Source of the DNA: an uncultured Lachnospiraceae bacterium
GTDB lineage: Bacteria > Bacillota > Clostridia > Lachnospirales > Lachnospiraceae
Length of the DNA: 64,000 nt
Direction: 5' to 3'
NCBI GenBank assembly: GCA_910577955.1
Contig: CAJTNC010000005.1
Coordinates: 92,326-156,325 of the forward strand
How positions within the stretch are numbered: position 1 is the first letter of the stretch; each line of letters begins with the position of its first letter. The translations under genes and the position numbers were made by a program. Below, piece by piece: positions 34,114 to 43,742 of this stretch. The notes beneath the pieces were generated by a model that was given only the letters and a program-made list of their open reading frames with translations, was not told the origin of the DNA and did no database searches.

Positions 34114-34842
34114 TCAAACATCCGGTTCAATCAGTATCAGGGAAATATTGTCCCTTCCGCCGTTTTGATTCGCCGCCCTTACCAGAGCTTCTGCCTTTTC
34201 CATGATGTCGCGCTGGGCGTTTACGATCATTCTGATCTCTTCGTCCTCCAGCATATTACTCAAACCGTCAGAGCACAGTAATACAATGTCACCCTTTTTC
34301 AGCTGCACTTCATAAAAATCAGCCAACACCGAATAGGCGACGCCTACCGCCCTTGTGATAATGTTCTTATTGGGGTGGGTCCTCGCGCTCTCCCTGTCGA
34401 GCCCTCCCATCCTGATCATCTCCTCCACGAGGGAGTGATCCGTCGTAATCTGTCTGATATCTTTTCCGTTGACAATATAAAGGCGGCTGTCGCCCACATT
34501 GCCCACCTTCAGACAGGTTCCATTCATAGTTGCGGCGACTAACGTCGTCCCCATGCCTTCGAAATCCCTGTTCTTGTTGGAAAGCTCGAAGAGACCGGAA
34601 TTTGCCACATCGATAGCTCTCTGCAGTATCTTCTCCGGAATCCTCTCTTCTGAACGCTCCGCTTCGCTGCAAATAGTGTCCACTGCATAGCGTGAAGCGT
34701 AATCCCCCGCTTTATGACCGCCCATACCGTCCGCGATCATAAACAGATTCGGCAGATTTCCCACCGGCAGTTCCGAAGAATACACCACGTCCTGATTCAG
34801 TTGTCTTCTTTTTCCCTTATCCGATAAGGAGGCTGTTTTCAT
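34114..34842 (-). CDS. prpC: PP2C-type protein phosphatase
   Basis: 242 residues. Metal-binding Asp motifs are present: the early DKGKRRQLNQD, IADGMGGHKAGD, VGDSRLY, SDGLSNML and GGRDNISLI. It reverses PrkC phosphorylation. The ATG at 34842 is preferred over the TTG one codon upstream. Coupled to prkC in the same operon. Confidence 0.95.
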   Translation of the reverse strand: MKTASLSDKGKRRQLNQDVVYSSELPVGNLPNLFMIADGMGGHKAGDYASRYAVDTICSEAERSEERIPEKILQRAIDVANSGLFELSNKNRDFEGMGTTLVAATMNGTCLKVGNVGDSRLYIVNGKDIRQITTDHSLVEEMIRMGGLDRESARTHPNKNIITRAVGVAYSVLADFYEVQLKKGDIVLLCSDGLSNMLEDEEIRMIVNAQRDIMEKAEALVRAANQNGGRDNISLILIEPDV

Positions 34843-34897
34843 CAAAGCTATAGGTCCCCCTAAAGTTATCTATAGTGTTCTACAATTAAAAATACTA

Positions 34898-35956
34898 TCA
34901 CATAAATGACAAAGGGGCAAGAACATCTGCATAGTTTCTGCGCAGCTGCCCGCAGGCGCCGTCAATATCGCGTCCCATCTCCCGGCGCAGCGTCACATTG
35001 ACTCCCGCCTCCTCCAGTTTCTTCTGAAAAGCTCTCACGGTGTCCTTTCCGGAAGCGGCAAATTCTCTCTCCCTGACAGGATTGACGGGGATCAGATTCA
35101 CATGGGCATGAACCGATCCGCTGAGAACGGCCAACCCCTGCGCATCCTCCTTTGCATCGTTGACACCGGCCGCCAGCGCATACTCAAAGGTGATGCGCCG
35201 CCCCGTCTTCTCAAAATAATACCGACAGGCATCCATCAGTTCCGCAATGCTGTATCTCTCAGCCACCGGCATCATTTTCTTTCGCTTTTCGTCGGTGACT
35301 CCGTGCAGGGACAGGGCCAGCGTTATCTGGAGATTTTTCTCCGCCAACTCCCTGATCTTCGGCGCAAGTCCGCAGGTGGAAACCGTGATATTCCTTTTAC
35401 TGATATTTAAGCCCTTTTCATCTGTCAGCATCTCTATAAACCGCAGGAGATTTTCCATATTGTCCAAGGGCTCCCCGATTCCCATGACAACCACATTGGA
35501 CACCCGCTCCCCGCTTAACTTCTGTACTCTGTAGACCTGCTCCAACATCTCCCCTGCGGTCAGGTTCCTCACAAGCCCCCCCAGCGTGGAGGCGCAGAAC
35601 CGGCATCCCATCCTGCATCCCACCTGAGAGGAGATACAGACGGAATTCCCGTGGCGGTAACGCATCAGCACGCTCTCCACCATATTGCCGTCACCCAACG
35701 CAAACAAATACTTTTTCGTACCGTCCAGTTTCGATTCCTGCACTCTCACAGGCCGTAAAACCGTCAGCTCAAAATGCTCCGCGCACTTTTCCCGCAAAGA
35801 AAGTGACAGATTTGTCATTTCAGTGAAATCCTCCGCCAGCTTTTTGTGCATCCACTCGTAAATCTGAGCCGCCCGGAATTTCTTTTCTCCGATCTTCTCC
35901 ATCTCCCGCTGCAGTTCGGACAGCACATGAGATTTTATATCTGTTTTCTCTATCAT
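34898..35956 (-). CDS. rlmN: 23S rRNA/tRNA adenine-C2 methyltransferase
   Basis: 352 residues of the radical SAM methyltransferase RlmN. The cluster motif CRMGCRFCAST, MGIGEPLDN and the C-terminal methyl-accepting Cys region (REMGRDIDGACGQL) are all present. It methylates A2503 of 23S rRNA and A37 of some tRNAs. It follows rsmB after 18 bases. Confidence 0.97.
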   Translation of the reverse strand: MIEKTDIKSHVLSELQREMEKIGEKKFRAAQIYEWMHKKLAEDFTEMTNLSLSLREKCAEHFELTVLRPVRVQESKLDGTKKYLFALGDGNMVESVLMRYRHGNSVCISSQVGCRMGCRFCASTLGGLVRNLTAGEMLEQVYRVQKLSGERVSNVVVMGIGEPLDNMENLLRFIEMLTDEKGLNISKRNITVSTCGLAPKIRELAEKNLQITLALSLHGVTDEKRKKMMPVAERYSIAELMDACRYYFEKTGRRITFEYALAAGVNDAKEDAQGLAVLSGSVHAHVNLIPVNPVREREFAASGKDTVRAFQKKLEEAGVNVTLRREMGRDIDGACGQLRRNYADVLAPLSFM

Positions 35957-35974
35957 AACTTCACTCTGTTTCTC

Positions 35975-37360
35975 TTATCGTTTTTGAACCGCAGACGGAG
36001 CGCATCTTCTTTCCTGTCTGCGCAGCCTTGCTAAAAAGAAGCCGTCGCAGTCATGGATCCCCGGCGTCAGTTGAAGCATACCGCTTCCCGCCGCCTCACA
36101 CCGCAGCTCTTTTGGCAAATAAAGGTTTAAGCTCTCCGGCACAAGGGGGAATTCCCCGCACATCCAACGCACCTGCTCCTCGTTTTCCTCCCGATGAATC
36201 GTACAGGTACTGTACAAAATTACACCTCCCGGTTTCACATAGCGCCAACAGGTCTCTATGATCCGCCGCTGCAGTTTCACAAGTTCTTCCAGACTTTCCT
36301 TTGTAACATGGTACTTGATATCCCGTTTTTTTCCTAAAATACCAAGCCCGGAGCAGGGCAGATCCAGATACAGCACATCCGCCTTCCCCTCCATCTCCTG
36401 ATCATATACACAGGCGTCCCAAACCTTTACGTCCACCTGTTCCGCTTTTGTGCGCCGCACGGCTTCCAGAATCAGTTCCGCTTTCTCCTCCGAGAGATCT
36501 CTGGCTTCCACCCGTCCGCTTCCCCCAATCTTGCAGGAGGCATGGAGGCTTTTTCCTCCGGGCGCCGCACAGACGTCCAATACAAAGTCTCCCTCTTTGA
36601 TGCCCGCACACTCCCCCACCAGCATGGAACTGACATCCTGCACGGTCACAAGCCCCTCCGAAAAGCCGGAAAGCCTGTATAAGCCCGCCACATTTTTACA
36701 GCGCCAGGCATAGGGCAGATAAGGGTGTCTTTCACAGACGATCCCCGCCTTTCTCCATCTTTCCGCCAGTTCCTCCTGCTCTTTCTCTGAAAGAGTTTCC
36801 GACATCCGCAGGCTTACGGACTTCACCTCAAGAAGAGCCTGACACATCGACTCGGTCTGTACTCGCCCGTAATCCCTCTCCCAAAGTCCCGTGAGAAACT
36901 CCGGCATGGAATACCGGACGGAGACTGCTTTTAACCAATCCTTCTCCGGATCCGGCCAGACAATATCCTCTTTATTTCTGGCAATGTTCCGCAGCACGCC
37001 GTTCACAAATCCCGACAGAGACTGGAAATGCCTTTTTCTTGCAAGCCGCACCGCCTCGTTGCATACCGCACTGTCAGGCACTGCGCTCATATAAAAAAGC
37101 TGATAGACGCTCATGCGCATAAGCTGCCTGATAAAGGGCTTCATTTTAGGGACGGGTACACTGGAAAACTGGCCTATGATGTGGTCCAGTTCTATCCGGC
37201 GCTCCACCGTCCCTTCCGTAACCCGCTTGATGAATGCCTTTTCAGGCTGCGGGAGATAATCATATTTTTCAAGAATCCGCCCGATCAGCACATTGCTGAA
37301 CACTTCCTCTTTTTCCAGTTCAAGCAGTGCCTCCAGTATGATCTCTCTTGTGTTTTCCAT
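35975..37360 (-). CDS. rsmB: 16S rRNA cytosine-C5 methyltransferase
   Basis: 461 residues. A NusB-like N-terminal RNA-binding part is followed by a Rossmann methyltransferase: VLDVCAAPGGKSLHA, YLDLPCSGLG with one catalytic Cys and LYSTCTIHREENE with the other. It modifies C967 of 16S rRNA. Its start overlaps the stop of the metallopeptidase gene by one base. Confidence 0.96.
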   Translation of the reverse strand: MENTREIILEALLELEKEEVFSNVLIGRILEKYDYLPQPEKAFIKRVTEGTVERRIELDHIIGQFSSVPVPKMKPFIRQLMRMSVYQLFYMSAVPDSAVCNEAVRLARKRHFQSLSGFVNGVLRNIARNKEDIVWPDPEKDWLKAVSVRYSMPEFLTGLWERDYGRVQTESMCQALLEVKSVSLRMSETLSEKEQEELAERWRKAGIVCERHPYLPYAWRCKNVAGLYRLSGFSEGLVTVQDVSSMLVGECAGIKEGDFVLDVCAAPGGKSLHASCKIGGSGRVEARDLSEEKAELILEAVRRTKAEQVDVKVWDACVYDQEMEGKADVLYLDLPCSGLGILGKKRDIKYHVTKESLEELVKLQRRIIETCWRYVKPGGVILYSTCTIHREENEEQVRWMCGEFPLVPESLNLYLPKELRCEAAGSGMLQLTPGIHDCDGFFLARLRRQERRCAPSAVQKR

Positions 37361-38088
37361 CAGTCTCTATCCCTTCCGCCTCGGTTGCCGAACAACAAAA
37401 TAAGACGAAGCATCTGCAGGACGGAAGACGCCGCTGCCGCCACATAGGTGAGCGCCGCCGCGCTTAAAACTTTACGCACATGGCCCACTTCCTGCTGTCC
37501 CAAGATCCCGTACTGGGACAACATGGCCATGGCCCTGCCCGAGGCATTGAACTCCACCGGCAGCGTCACGATCTGAAACAGCACTGCCGCCGCAAACACC
37601 CAGATGCCGATCTGAGCAAGCAGAGATCCCGCCCCGCCGAACAGGATGCCGAGCAGGATGATCGGGATCCCCAGCCTGCTGCCGATATTAGCCGCAGGCA
37701 CCAGCGCGGAACGGATCTTCAAAGGCGCATAGCCCTGCTGATGCTGCACCGCATGTCCGCACTCATGTGCCGCCACGCCGATAGCCGCCACGGAACTGCT
37801 TCCATAAACGGAATCCGACAGTCTGAGCACTTTGGCGGAAGGATCATAGTGATCCGTCAGGTTCCCCCTGATATGCTCCACCTTGACATCATAGATGCCG
37901 TTCTGGTTTAAGATCCTCTGCGCCGCTTCCGCCCCCGTCATGCCGCTCATACTGCGCACGCGGGCATATTTCCTGTAGGTGCTGTTCACCCTCGCGCTTG
38001 CCGCCATACACAGCAGCGCGCCGATCAACACCAGAATGTATGTCCAGTCCATATAATAGCCATAACCGTAACCATATCCGTATCCCAT
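37360..38088 (-). CDS. yugP: Zinc metallopeptidase, YugP family
   Basis: 242 residues with membrane helices at both ends and a central HECGH (GVAAHECGHAVQH) zinc site. The family sits between fmt and rsmB in many Clostridia; the substrate is unknown. The N-terminus is a Gly-Tyr repeat (GYGYGYGYGYY) before the first helix, an odd low-complexity tail. The ATG at 38088 follows GGACGGGAAG; an inner Met 13 would remove the repeat. Confidence 0.93.
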   Translation of the reverse strand: MGYGYGYGYGYYMDWTYILVLIGALLCMAASARVNSTYRKYARVRSMSGMTGAEAAQRILNQNGIYDVKVEHIRGNLTDHYDPSAKVLRLSDSVYGSSSVAAIGVAAHECGHAVQHQQGYAPLKIRSALVPAANIGSRLGIPIILLGILFGGAGSLLAQIGIWVFAAAVLFQIVTLPVEFNASGRAMAMLSQYGILGQQEVGHVRKVLSAAALTYVAAAASSVLQMLRLILLFGNRGGRDRD

Positions 38089-38112
38089 GATCTTCCCGTC
38101 CTTTCTCCGCGG

Positions 38113-39090
38113 TTATTCCAAGACTTCCCCGGCTTTCACCTGACAGCCCAACAGGAAATCCTGCACCGGCATCCGCTTTTTCCCTGCAAACTGCACTTCT
38201 TTTAAGGCCAGCACGCCTTTCCCCGTCTGCACGCAGATACTGTCTTTCGTCACCGCAAGCACCTCTCCGGGTCTTGCCGCCTTTTCTTCCTCACGCCTGA
38301 AAAATCCCGAAGGGACGCTTTCCTCCTGCTCTCCCCCGGCATAGACCTCCGATGCCCAGACTTTCAGGCTCTTTTCCCTGAAAGTACAGTAAGCGCTGGG
38401 CCAAGGATTCATCCCCCGCACCAGCCTCTCTAAGGTCTCCGCATCCTTTCTCCAATCTAATTTACCCATATCTTTTCTCAGCATACGCACATGGACGGCA
38501 TCTTCCTCCTGCTGTTTCACCGGAATGATCTCTCCCGCCTCTATCTTCGGCAGCGTCTTGATCAAAAGTCCTGCCCCCAGCTCGCTGAGCTTTTCAAACA
38601 AGCTGCCGCCGGTATCGTTTTTTTCCACAGGGATCGCTTTCATCGTCAAAATATCGCCGGTATCCATCCCCTCGTCCATCTGCATGATGGTCACGCCGGT
38701 CACGTCGTCCCCGTTTAAAACAGCGTACTGAATGGGTGATGCTCCCCTGTATCTGGGCAGCAGGGAGGCATGGATATTGATGCAGCCGTACTTAGGCATC
38801 TCCAAAATCTCCTTAGAAAGAATCTGCCCGAAAGCCGCAACCACAAAAATATCAGCCTCGAAAGTCCGCAGTTTCTCCACCGCCTCGGGGGCTTTGATCC
38901 TTGCCGGCTGAAAGACAGGCAGCCCGTGGGCAAGGGCACATTCTTTGACCGGCGAAAACTGCACCTTCCGGTCCCGCCCTTTCTCTTTATCCGGCTGCGT
39001 CACCACCGCCGTCACTCTATGTCCTGCCTCTATGAGTGCAGTCAGCGCTCCCACCGCAAAATCGGGGGTTCCCATAAAAACAACATTCAT
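38113..39090 (-). CDS. fmt: Methionyl-tRNA formyltransferase
   Basis: 325 residues. FMGTPDFAVGAL at the start, NIHASLLPRYRGASPIQYA with the catalytic Asn-His, and MDEGMDTGDIL identify it. It formylates initiator tRNA. The gene begins nine bases after def, the deformylase that later removes the formyl group. Confidence 0.97.
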   Translation of the reverse strand: MNVVFMGTPDFAVGALTALIEAGHRVTAVVTQPDKEKGRDRKVQFSPVKECALAHGLPVFQPARIKAPEAVEKLRTFEADIFVVAAFGQILSKEILEMPKYGCINIHASLLPRYRGASPIQYAVLNGDDVTGVTIMQMDEGMDTGDILTMKAIPVEKNDTGGSLFEKLSELGAGLLIKTLPKIEAGEIIPVKQQEEDAVHVRMLRKDMGKLDWRKDAETLERLVRGMNPWPSAYCTFREKSLKVWASEVYAGGEQEESVPSGFFRREEEKAARPGEVLAVTKDSICVQTGKGVLALKEVQFAGKKRMPVQDFLLGCQVKAGEVLE

Positions 39091-39099
39091 AGCCGCTCC

Positions 39100-39621
39100 T
39101 TACTCTTCACCGGATGCAGGATCCTCGGTATCCTCCCCTGCATCTTCCTCATCTTCCAGTTCCGCCACATCCATCAGCCGCCCCTCTACCTTCTCCGCAT
39201 AGAGATGGCCGTCCAAATGGTCGTATTCATGACAGATCGCCCTCGCTAAAAGTTCTTCCCCTTCCAGTTCAAAATATTCCATATTTTCATTGTAGGCCGC
39301 CACTTTTACGTAGTTCGGTCTTGTCACGATCCCTGTCTTTCCGGGTATGCTCAGACACCCCTCCTGTCCTCTCTGTTCCCCGGATGTCTCGAGAATCTTC
39401 GGATTTATAAAAACGCAGGGATCCTCCCCCGTCACGTCCACCACAAAGATACGCTTCAAAACGCCGACCTGCACTGCTGCCAGCCCGACGCCGTTCGCCT
39501 CATACATGGTATCAAACATATCCTCGATCAGTTCCGCCGTTCTGGGCGTCATCTCTTTCACATCCTTGCTGATCTTGCCGAGTATCGAATCACCCTGTTC
39601 CCTCACATTTCTCAGTGCCAT
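39100..39621 (-). CDS. def: Peptide deformylase
   Basis: 173 residues. Motifs I-III are intact: GVGLAAVQVG, EGCLSIPG with the metal-binding Cys, and HEYDHLDG. A short acidic C-terminal tail (DEEDAGEDTEDPASGEE) extends past the core. It removes formyl groups from nascent proteins. Confidence 0.97.
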   Translation of the reverse strand: MALRNVREQGDSILGKISKDVKEMTPRTAELIEDMFDTMYEANGVGLAAVQVGVLKRIFVVDVTGEDPCVFINPKILETSGEQRGQEGCLSIPGKTGIVTRPNYVKVAAYNENMEYFELEGEELLARAICHEYDHLDGHLYAEKVEGRLMDVAELEDEEDAGEDTEDPASGEE

Positions 39622-39661
39622 TTTCTTCCTCCGCTCATTTCTCTTGTCTTTGTTGTCAGCT

Positions 39662-41929
39662 TCAATATCCGTTCATAGGGTCAATATCAAATTGTACCTG
39701 TTCTGCGCGCTTTTGTAAAGTCTGTATATGATTTTCCATACGCTCTCTGGCTTCTGCCAGTTTCTTTTCATCCACGCTCTTCATATAGAAGATAAAGCGG
39801 TAATTGTCATTTAGTTTGGAGTAAGATGCAGGGCAAGGTCCAAGCACCGTCACGGCGCCCTCTTCCTCCCCTGCCAACTTGGCCAGTTCCTGCGCCAAAG
39901 CTTTCACATGTTCCTCATCCTCTCCGGTCACAAGCACCGCCATCATATGTGAGGAGGGAGGATACCCCCCGATCTCCCGGTAAAGCACTTCTTCCTCATA
40001 AAATTTCTCGTAATTCTGAGCCGCCGCATGGACAATGCTGTAATGATCCGGCTGATACGTCTGGATCACCACCTCGCCGGGCAAATCCCCTCTTCCGGCC
40101 CTTCCGGCCGCCTGGGTGAGAAGCTGAAACGTCCTCTCCGCCGCCCTGTAGTCCCCGGCAAATAAAGACATATCCGCCGCCAGAACCCCCACTAACGTCA
40201 CCCCCGGAAAATCATGCCCTTTGACGATCATCTGCGTTCCCAGCAAAATATCCGCCTCTCTGTCCGCAAAGGCTGACAGTATTTTTTCGTAACTGTCCTT
40301 TTTCTTTGTGGTATCCCCGTCCATCCTCAGCACCCGCGCTTTCGGATACATCTGACGGAGCTTTTCCTCCACTGCCTCCGTCCCCGCCTTGAAGCCCAGA
40401 ATATACTTTGACCCGCAGGCCGGACAGCTCTTTACGGCAGGCTCCTCATAGCCGCAGTAATGGCAGACTAATTTCCCGTTTTTATGCTCCGATAAAGACA
40501 CGCTGCAGTGGGGACACTCCATCACATGGCCGCAGTTTCTGCAGGAGACAAATCCCGCGTAGCCCCGTCGGTTTAAAAACAACATGACCTGCTCGCCCTT
40601 TTTAAGCCGCTCCTCCATCAGCTCCTGAAGCTTTCTGCTGAAGATCGAACGATTTCCCTGCCGCAGTTCCTGCCGCAGATCCACCCTGTGAACCTGAGGC
40701 AGCACATTTCCCGTCAGCCTCTCCCCCAGATAAAAGAACCCGTACTGCCCCTGTTTTGCCCTGTAATAACTCTCGAGAGACGGGGTTGCAGAACCAAGAA
40801 GCACGCTGGCATGATGAAGGGAAGCTAAATAGACTGCGGTCTCTCTGGCGTGGTATTTGGGCATCGTCTCACTCTTGTAGGAGGATTCATGTTCCTCGTC
40901 GATAATGATAAGCCCCAGCCTCTCAAAAGGTGTAAAAAGCGCCGAGCGCGGCCCGATGATCACGTCGATATCTCCGTTTTTTGCCCGCTCGCACTGGTCG
41001 TACTTCTCCCCTGCGGAAAGGCCGGAGTGCAGCACCGATACTCTGTTTCCGAAGCGCTTCAAAAAACGCACTACGGTCTGATAGGTCAGCGCGATCTCGG
41101 GGATCAGCAAAATCGCCTGCCTGCCCCTGTCTATGCACTCCTCGATCAGCTTCATGTAAACTTCCGTCTTTCCGCTGCCGGTGATTCCGTGGAGCAGATA
41201 CGTCTTTCTGATGCCGGCATCGTAATCGTCAAGCACGCTGTCCACGATCTTTTGCTGGGCGGCGCTCAATATGGGGCTGTCTTTCCCGAAGGCATCCTTC
41301 TTTTTCGCCGCCTCCATGCTGCTTTCCACGGGATTTCGGTAGATCCGCACGCTCTGTATCCTGAGCGCCCCCTGCTTTTCCAGACTGTTTATGGTGGAGG
41401 AAGAGATATGCAGCTTCTCTCTGACCAATTCCATCGGCAGCCGCTCCCGCTCCGCCAAAGCCGAGAGGAGCCTTGCCATAGCAGACCTGTTTTTCTGTGC
41501 CGAGCGTTTTGCAAGGTCTTCCGTCTCCTCCGCCGACAACAGTCTCCGGATCTCCTTTTTCTCCAGATTCCGCTTCTTCTGTTTCGCCGGAAGCACTGTT
41601 TTCAAAGCGGCGATCATCGTGGAGCCGTACTGCTCCCTGATCCAGCCGGCCAGACGCACCAAAACGGCATCCACCGCCGTATCCTCCTTCGCCCTGCGTA
41701 AAATTTCCTTCGCCTTCCTCTCGTCGAACGAAATGCTGTCCCTAAGGGCAATGACATATCCCTGTCTGACGCTGTCCCCCCTGCCAAAGGGCACGGACAC
41801 GCTCATTCCCGTCTCCAGTTTTCCTTTAAGGTCCTCCGGTATCCGGTAAGTAAAAGGTCTGTCAACACTCTCATGGGAAATATCCACGATGACATCCGCA
41901 TAAGGAAAATTTCTTGTCTCTTCACCCAT
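39662..41929 (-). CDS. priA: Primosomal replication-restart helicase
   Basis: 755 residues of the PriA type. Walker A GITGSGKTEV, DEEH box (IIIDEEHESSYK), the zinc cluster with paired Cys (CRNCGHVMECPHC, CHYCGYE, CPACGS) and the helicase VI motif QAAGRAGRG. It reloads the replisome at stalled forks. It lies five bases after murE. Confidence 0.97.
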   Translation of the reverse strand: MGEETRNFPYADVIVDISHESVDRPFTYRIPEDLKGKLETGMSVSVPFGRGDSVRQGYVIALRDSISFDERKAKEILRRAKEDTAVDAVLVRLAGWIREQYGSTMIAALKTVLPAKQKKRNLEKKEIRRLLSAEETEDLAKRSAQKNRSAMARLLSALAERERLPMELVREKLHISSSTINSLEKQGALRIQSVRIYRNPVESSMEAAKKKDAFGKDSPILSAAQQKIVDSVLDDYDAGIRKTYLLHGITGSGKTEVYMKLIEECIDRGRQAILLIPEIALTYQTVVRFLKRFGNRVSVLHSGLSAGEKYDQCERAKNGDIDVIIGPRSALFTPFERLGLIIIDEEHESSYKSETMPKYHARETAVYLASLHHASVLLGSATPSLESYYRAKQGQYGFFYLGERLTGNVLPQVHRVDLRQELRQGNRSIFSRKLQELMEERLKKGEQVMLFLNRRGYAGFVSCRNCGHVMECPHCSVSLSEHKNGKLVCHYCGYEEPAVKSCPACGSKYILGFKAGTEAVEEKLRQMYPKARVLRMDGDTTKKKDSYEKILSAFADREADILLGTQMIVKGHDFPGVTLVGVLAADMSLFAGDYRAAERTFQLLTQAAGRAGRGDLPGEVVIQTYQPDHYSIVHAAAQNYEKFYEEEVLYREIGGYPPSSHMMAVLVTGEDEEHVKALAQELAKLAGEEEGAVTVLGPCPASYSKLNDNYRFIFYMKSVDEKKLAEARERMENHIQTLQKRAEQVQFDIDPMNGY

Positions 41930-41934
41930 GTCTA

Positions 41935-43413
41935 TTACAGTTTTATCCCTTCTTCTTTCAGAATTTCTGAAATCAGCACTCTCTCGTCCATCGGATACTG
42001 CACTCCTTCTATCTCCTGATAATCCTCATGCCCTTTGCCGGCGAGCACCACGATGTCCTCTGGCTCCCCGTTTTTGATGGCATAGCGGATGGCTTCCTTC
42101 CTGTCGGGTATCTCTATGTAAGCGCCCTTTGTCTTACTCATACCTGTTTTGATATCCTCGATAATATCAAGAGGTTTTTCAAACCGCGGGTTGTCGGAGG
42201 TGATGATCGTAAAATCCGCCAGTCTCCCGCTGACCTCCCCCATCTCATAGCGGCGCAGTTTAGAGCGGTTGCCTCCACAGCCGAAAAGGCAGACTAACCT
42301 GTGGGGTTCGTACTCTTTTAACGTCGTCAAAAGGCTCTCCAACGCCATCGCGTTGTGGGCATAATCGATCATCAGCGTAAATTCGTTCGAAACCTTCACC
42401 ATCTCGATGCGCCCTTTCACATGGGCTTTCTTGAGCGCATCCTGAATATCCGCCACCGATACATGAAAATGACGGCAGATCGCAATGGCGCACAACGCGT
42501 TGTACACGCTGAAACGTCCCGGCGCCGGCACCTGCGCATGAAAATCAAGGAGCCCCTTCACATCAAAGGAAACGCCTAACTCCCCGGGACTTTTCACCAA
42601 CGTCATATGCTCCGCCCGCAGGGATGCCTCCCCATGGAGGCCGTAAGTCTCCAGCTCGCATGTATGCCCTTTGAGCACCTCCTTCCAGTGGACATCGTCA
42701 CAGTTGACAATGCCTCTTTTACACTGCTTGAACAATAAACCCTTGCAATAGGTATAATCCTCAAAATCCTTATGTTCATTCGGGCCGATGTGATCCGGCT
42801 CCAGATTCGTGAAAATCCCCAGTTCAAAGGTGAATCCCTGTGTTCTGTGCAGCATGAGTCCCTGAGAGGAGACCTCCATCACACAGACGCTGCAGCCCGC
42901 GTCCAACATCTTCCGAAAGCTTTCTTGTAGCACATAGGATTCCGGCGTAGTATTGTGAGCCGGAATATGCTCCCCGTCTATGATCGTTTCGATCGTACCG
43001 ATCAGTCCCGTCTTATAGCCGGCATGTTCCAATATCGATCTGACAAGATAAGTTGTCGTCGTTTTTCCTTTCGTTCCGGTCACCCCGATGACTTTTAAGG
43101 TGTCCGCCGGATGTCCGAACCAAGCGGCGGAGATAAAGGCCATCGCATATCTGGTGGAGGCCACTTTGATCACTGTAATATCCGTATCCTCCGGCAGTTC
43201 CACGTCCTTTTCCACCACGATGGCCGCTGCTTTCTTTTCCGCCGCTTCCGCCGCCTTGCTGTGGCCGTCAAAATTTGCCCCCGCAATACATAGGAAAAGA
43301 CATCCGGAAGCGATCTTTCTCGAATCCATCTCCACCGAAGTGATCTCCCGCTCCACGCTTCCTCTGATACAGGTATAGTCCAGTTTTTCCAGTAAATCCT
43401 TGCAACAAGCCAT
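41935..43413 (-). CDS. murE: UDP-MurNAc-tripeptide synthetase (meso-DAP adding)
   Basis: 492 residues. ATP-binding GVTGTKGKTTT, HNTTPES of the central domain and DNPR (TSDNPRFEKP) near the C-terminus are present. DNPR is the marker for meso-diaminopimelate rather than lysine, so the peptidoglycan is probably DAP-type. First gene of the operon that continues through priA, def and fmt to rsgA. Confidence 0.95.
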   Translation of the reverse strand: MACCKDLLEKLDYTCIRGSVEREITSVEMDSRKIASGCLFLCIAGANFDGHSKAAEAAEKKAAAIVVEKDVELPEDTDITVIKVASTRYAMAFISAAWFGHPADTLKVIGVTGTKGKTTTTYLVRSILEHAGYKTGLIGTIETIIDGEHIPAHNTTPESYVLQESFRKMLDAGCSVCVMEVSSQGLMLHRTQGFTFELGIFTNLEPDHIGPNEHKDFEDYTYCKGLLFKQCKRGIVNCDDVHWKEVLKGHTCELETYGLHGEASLRAEHMTLVKSPGELGVSFDVKGLLDFHAQVPAPGRFSVYNALCAIAICRHFHVSVADIQDALKKAHVKGRIEMVKVSNEFTLMIDYAHNAMALESLLTTLKEYEPHRLVCLFGCGGNRSKLRRYEMGEVSGRLADFTIITSDNPRFEKPLDIIEDIKTGMSKTKGAYIEIPDRKEAIRYAIKNGEPEDIVVLAGKGHEDYQEIEGVQYPMDERVLISEILKEEGIKL

Positions 43414-43612
43414 ATTTCATCCCTCGTTTTCTTTTATTGTATACCGCCGTTTCCCATATTGTACCACATCCTTTTTCTCCTGACAAATCAGGAGTCCCTT
43501 GAAAAACTGCAAGAATGGCTTTACCATTTGTTTTCTTCATTTTTATTTTTCTCACAGAATTTTCATTTGTTGAACACATTTTCGACACATTTTCCGCTTA
43601 TAGTAGATATTG

Positions 43613-43679
43613 ATAGTTGAAGTAATTCACTATCTCCCCCCTCATAAGTAAAAAGCGCCCGGTTTTCCGGGCGTTTTTT
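43613..43679 (+). ncRNA. Candidate small RNA with C-rich loop upstream of sodA
   Basis: The 329-base divergent gap between murE and sodA holds a strong terminator although no gene precedes it. A possible RNA of about 67 bases would have a GATAGT/ACTATC stem near 43613-43635, a single-stranded TCTCCCCCCTC run and the terminator hairpin at 43656-43673. C-rich loops in Gram-positive small RNAs bind Shine-Dalgarno regions. The promoter is weak (TCGACA at 43582, TAGATA at 43604). The hairpin could instead be a leader element of sodA. Confidence 0.4.
43656..43679. terminator. Strong intrinsic terminator
   Basis: CGCCCGG and CCGGGCG pair around TTTT, with six Ts after and As before. It works in principle in both directions. 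Its place in a divergent gap, with no gene end on either side, suggests a short RNA transcript or leader control of sodA. Confidence 0.85.
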
Positions 43680-43742
43680 ATGTCGCTTTTTTGTCACGCG
43701 GCATGTCGCCCAGACATATATTAGCAAAAACGGAACTTCGCC

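Noticed and set aside
40850..41701. A 283-residue plus-strand frame over priA
   Set aside because: It lies fully antisense to conserved helicase motifs and shows no recognisable domain or start signal.
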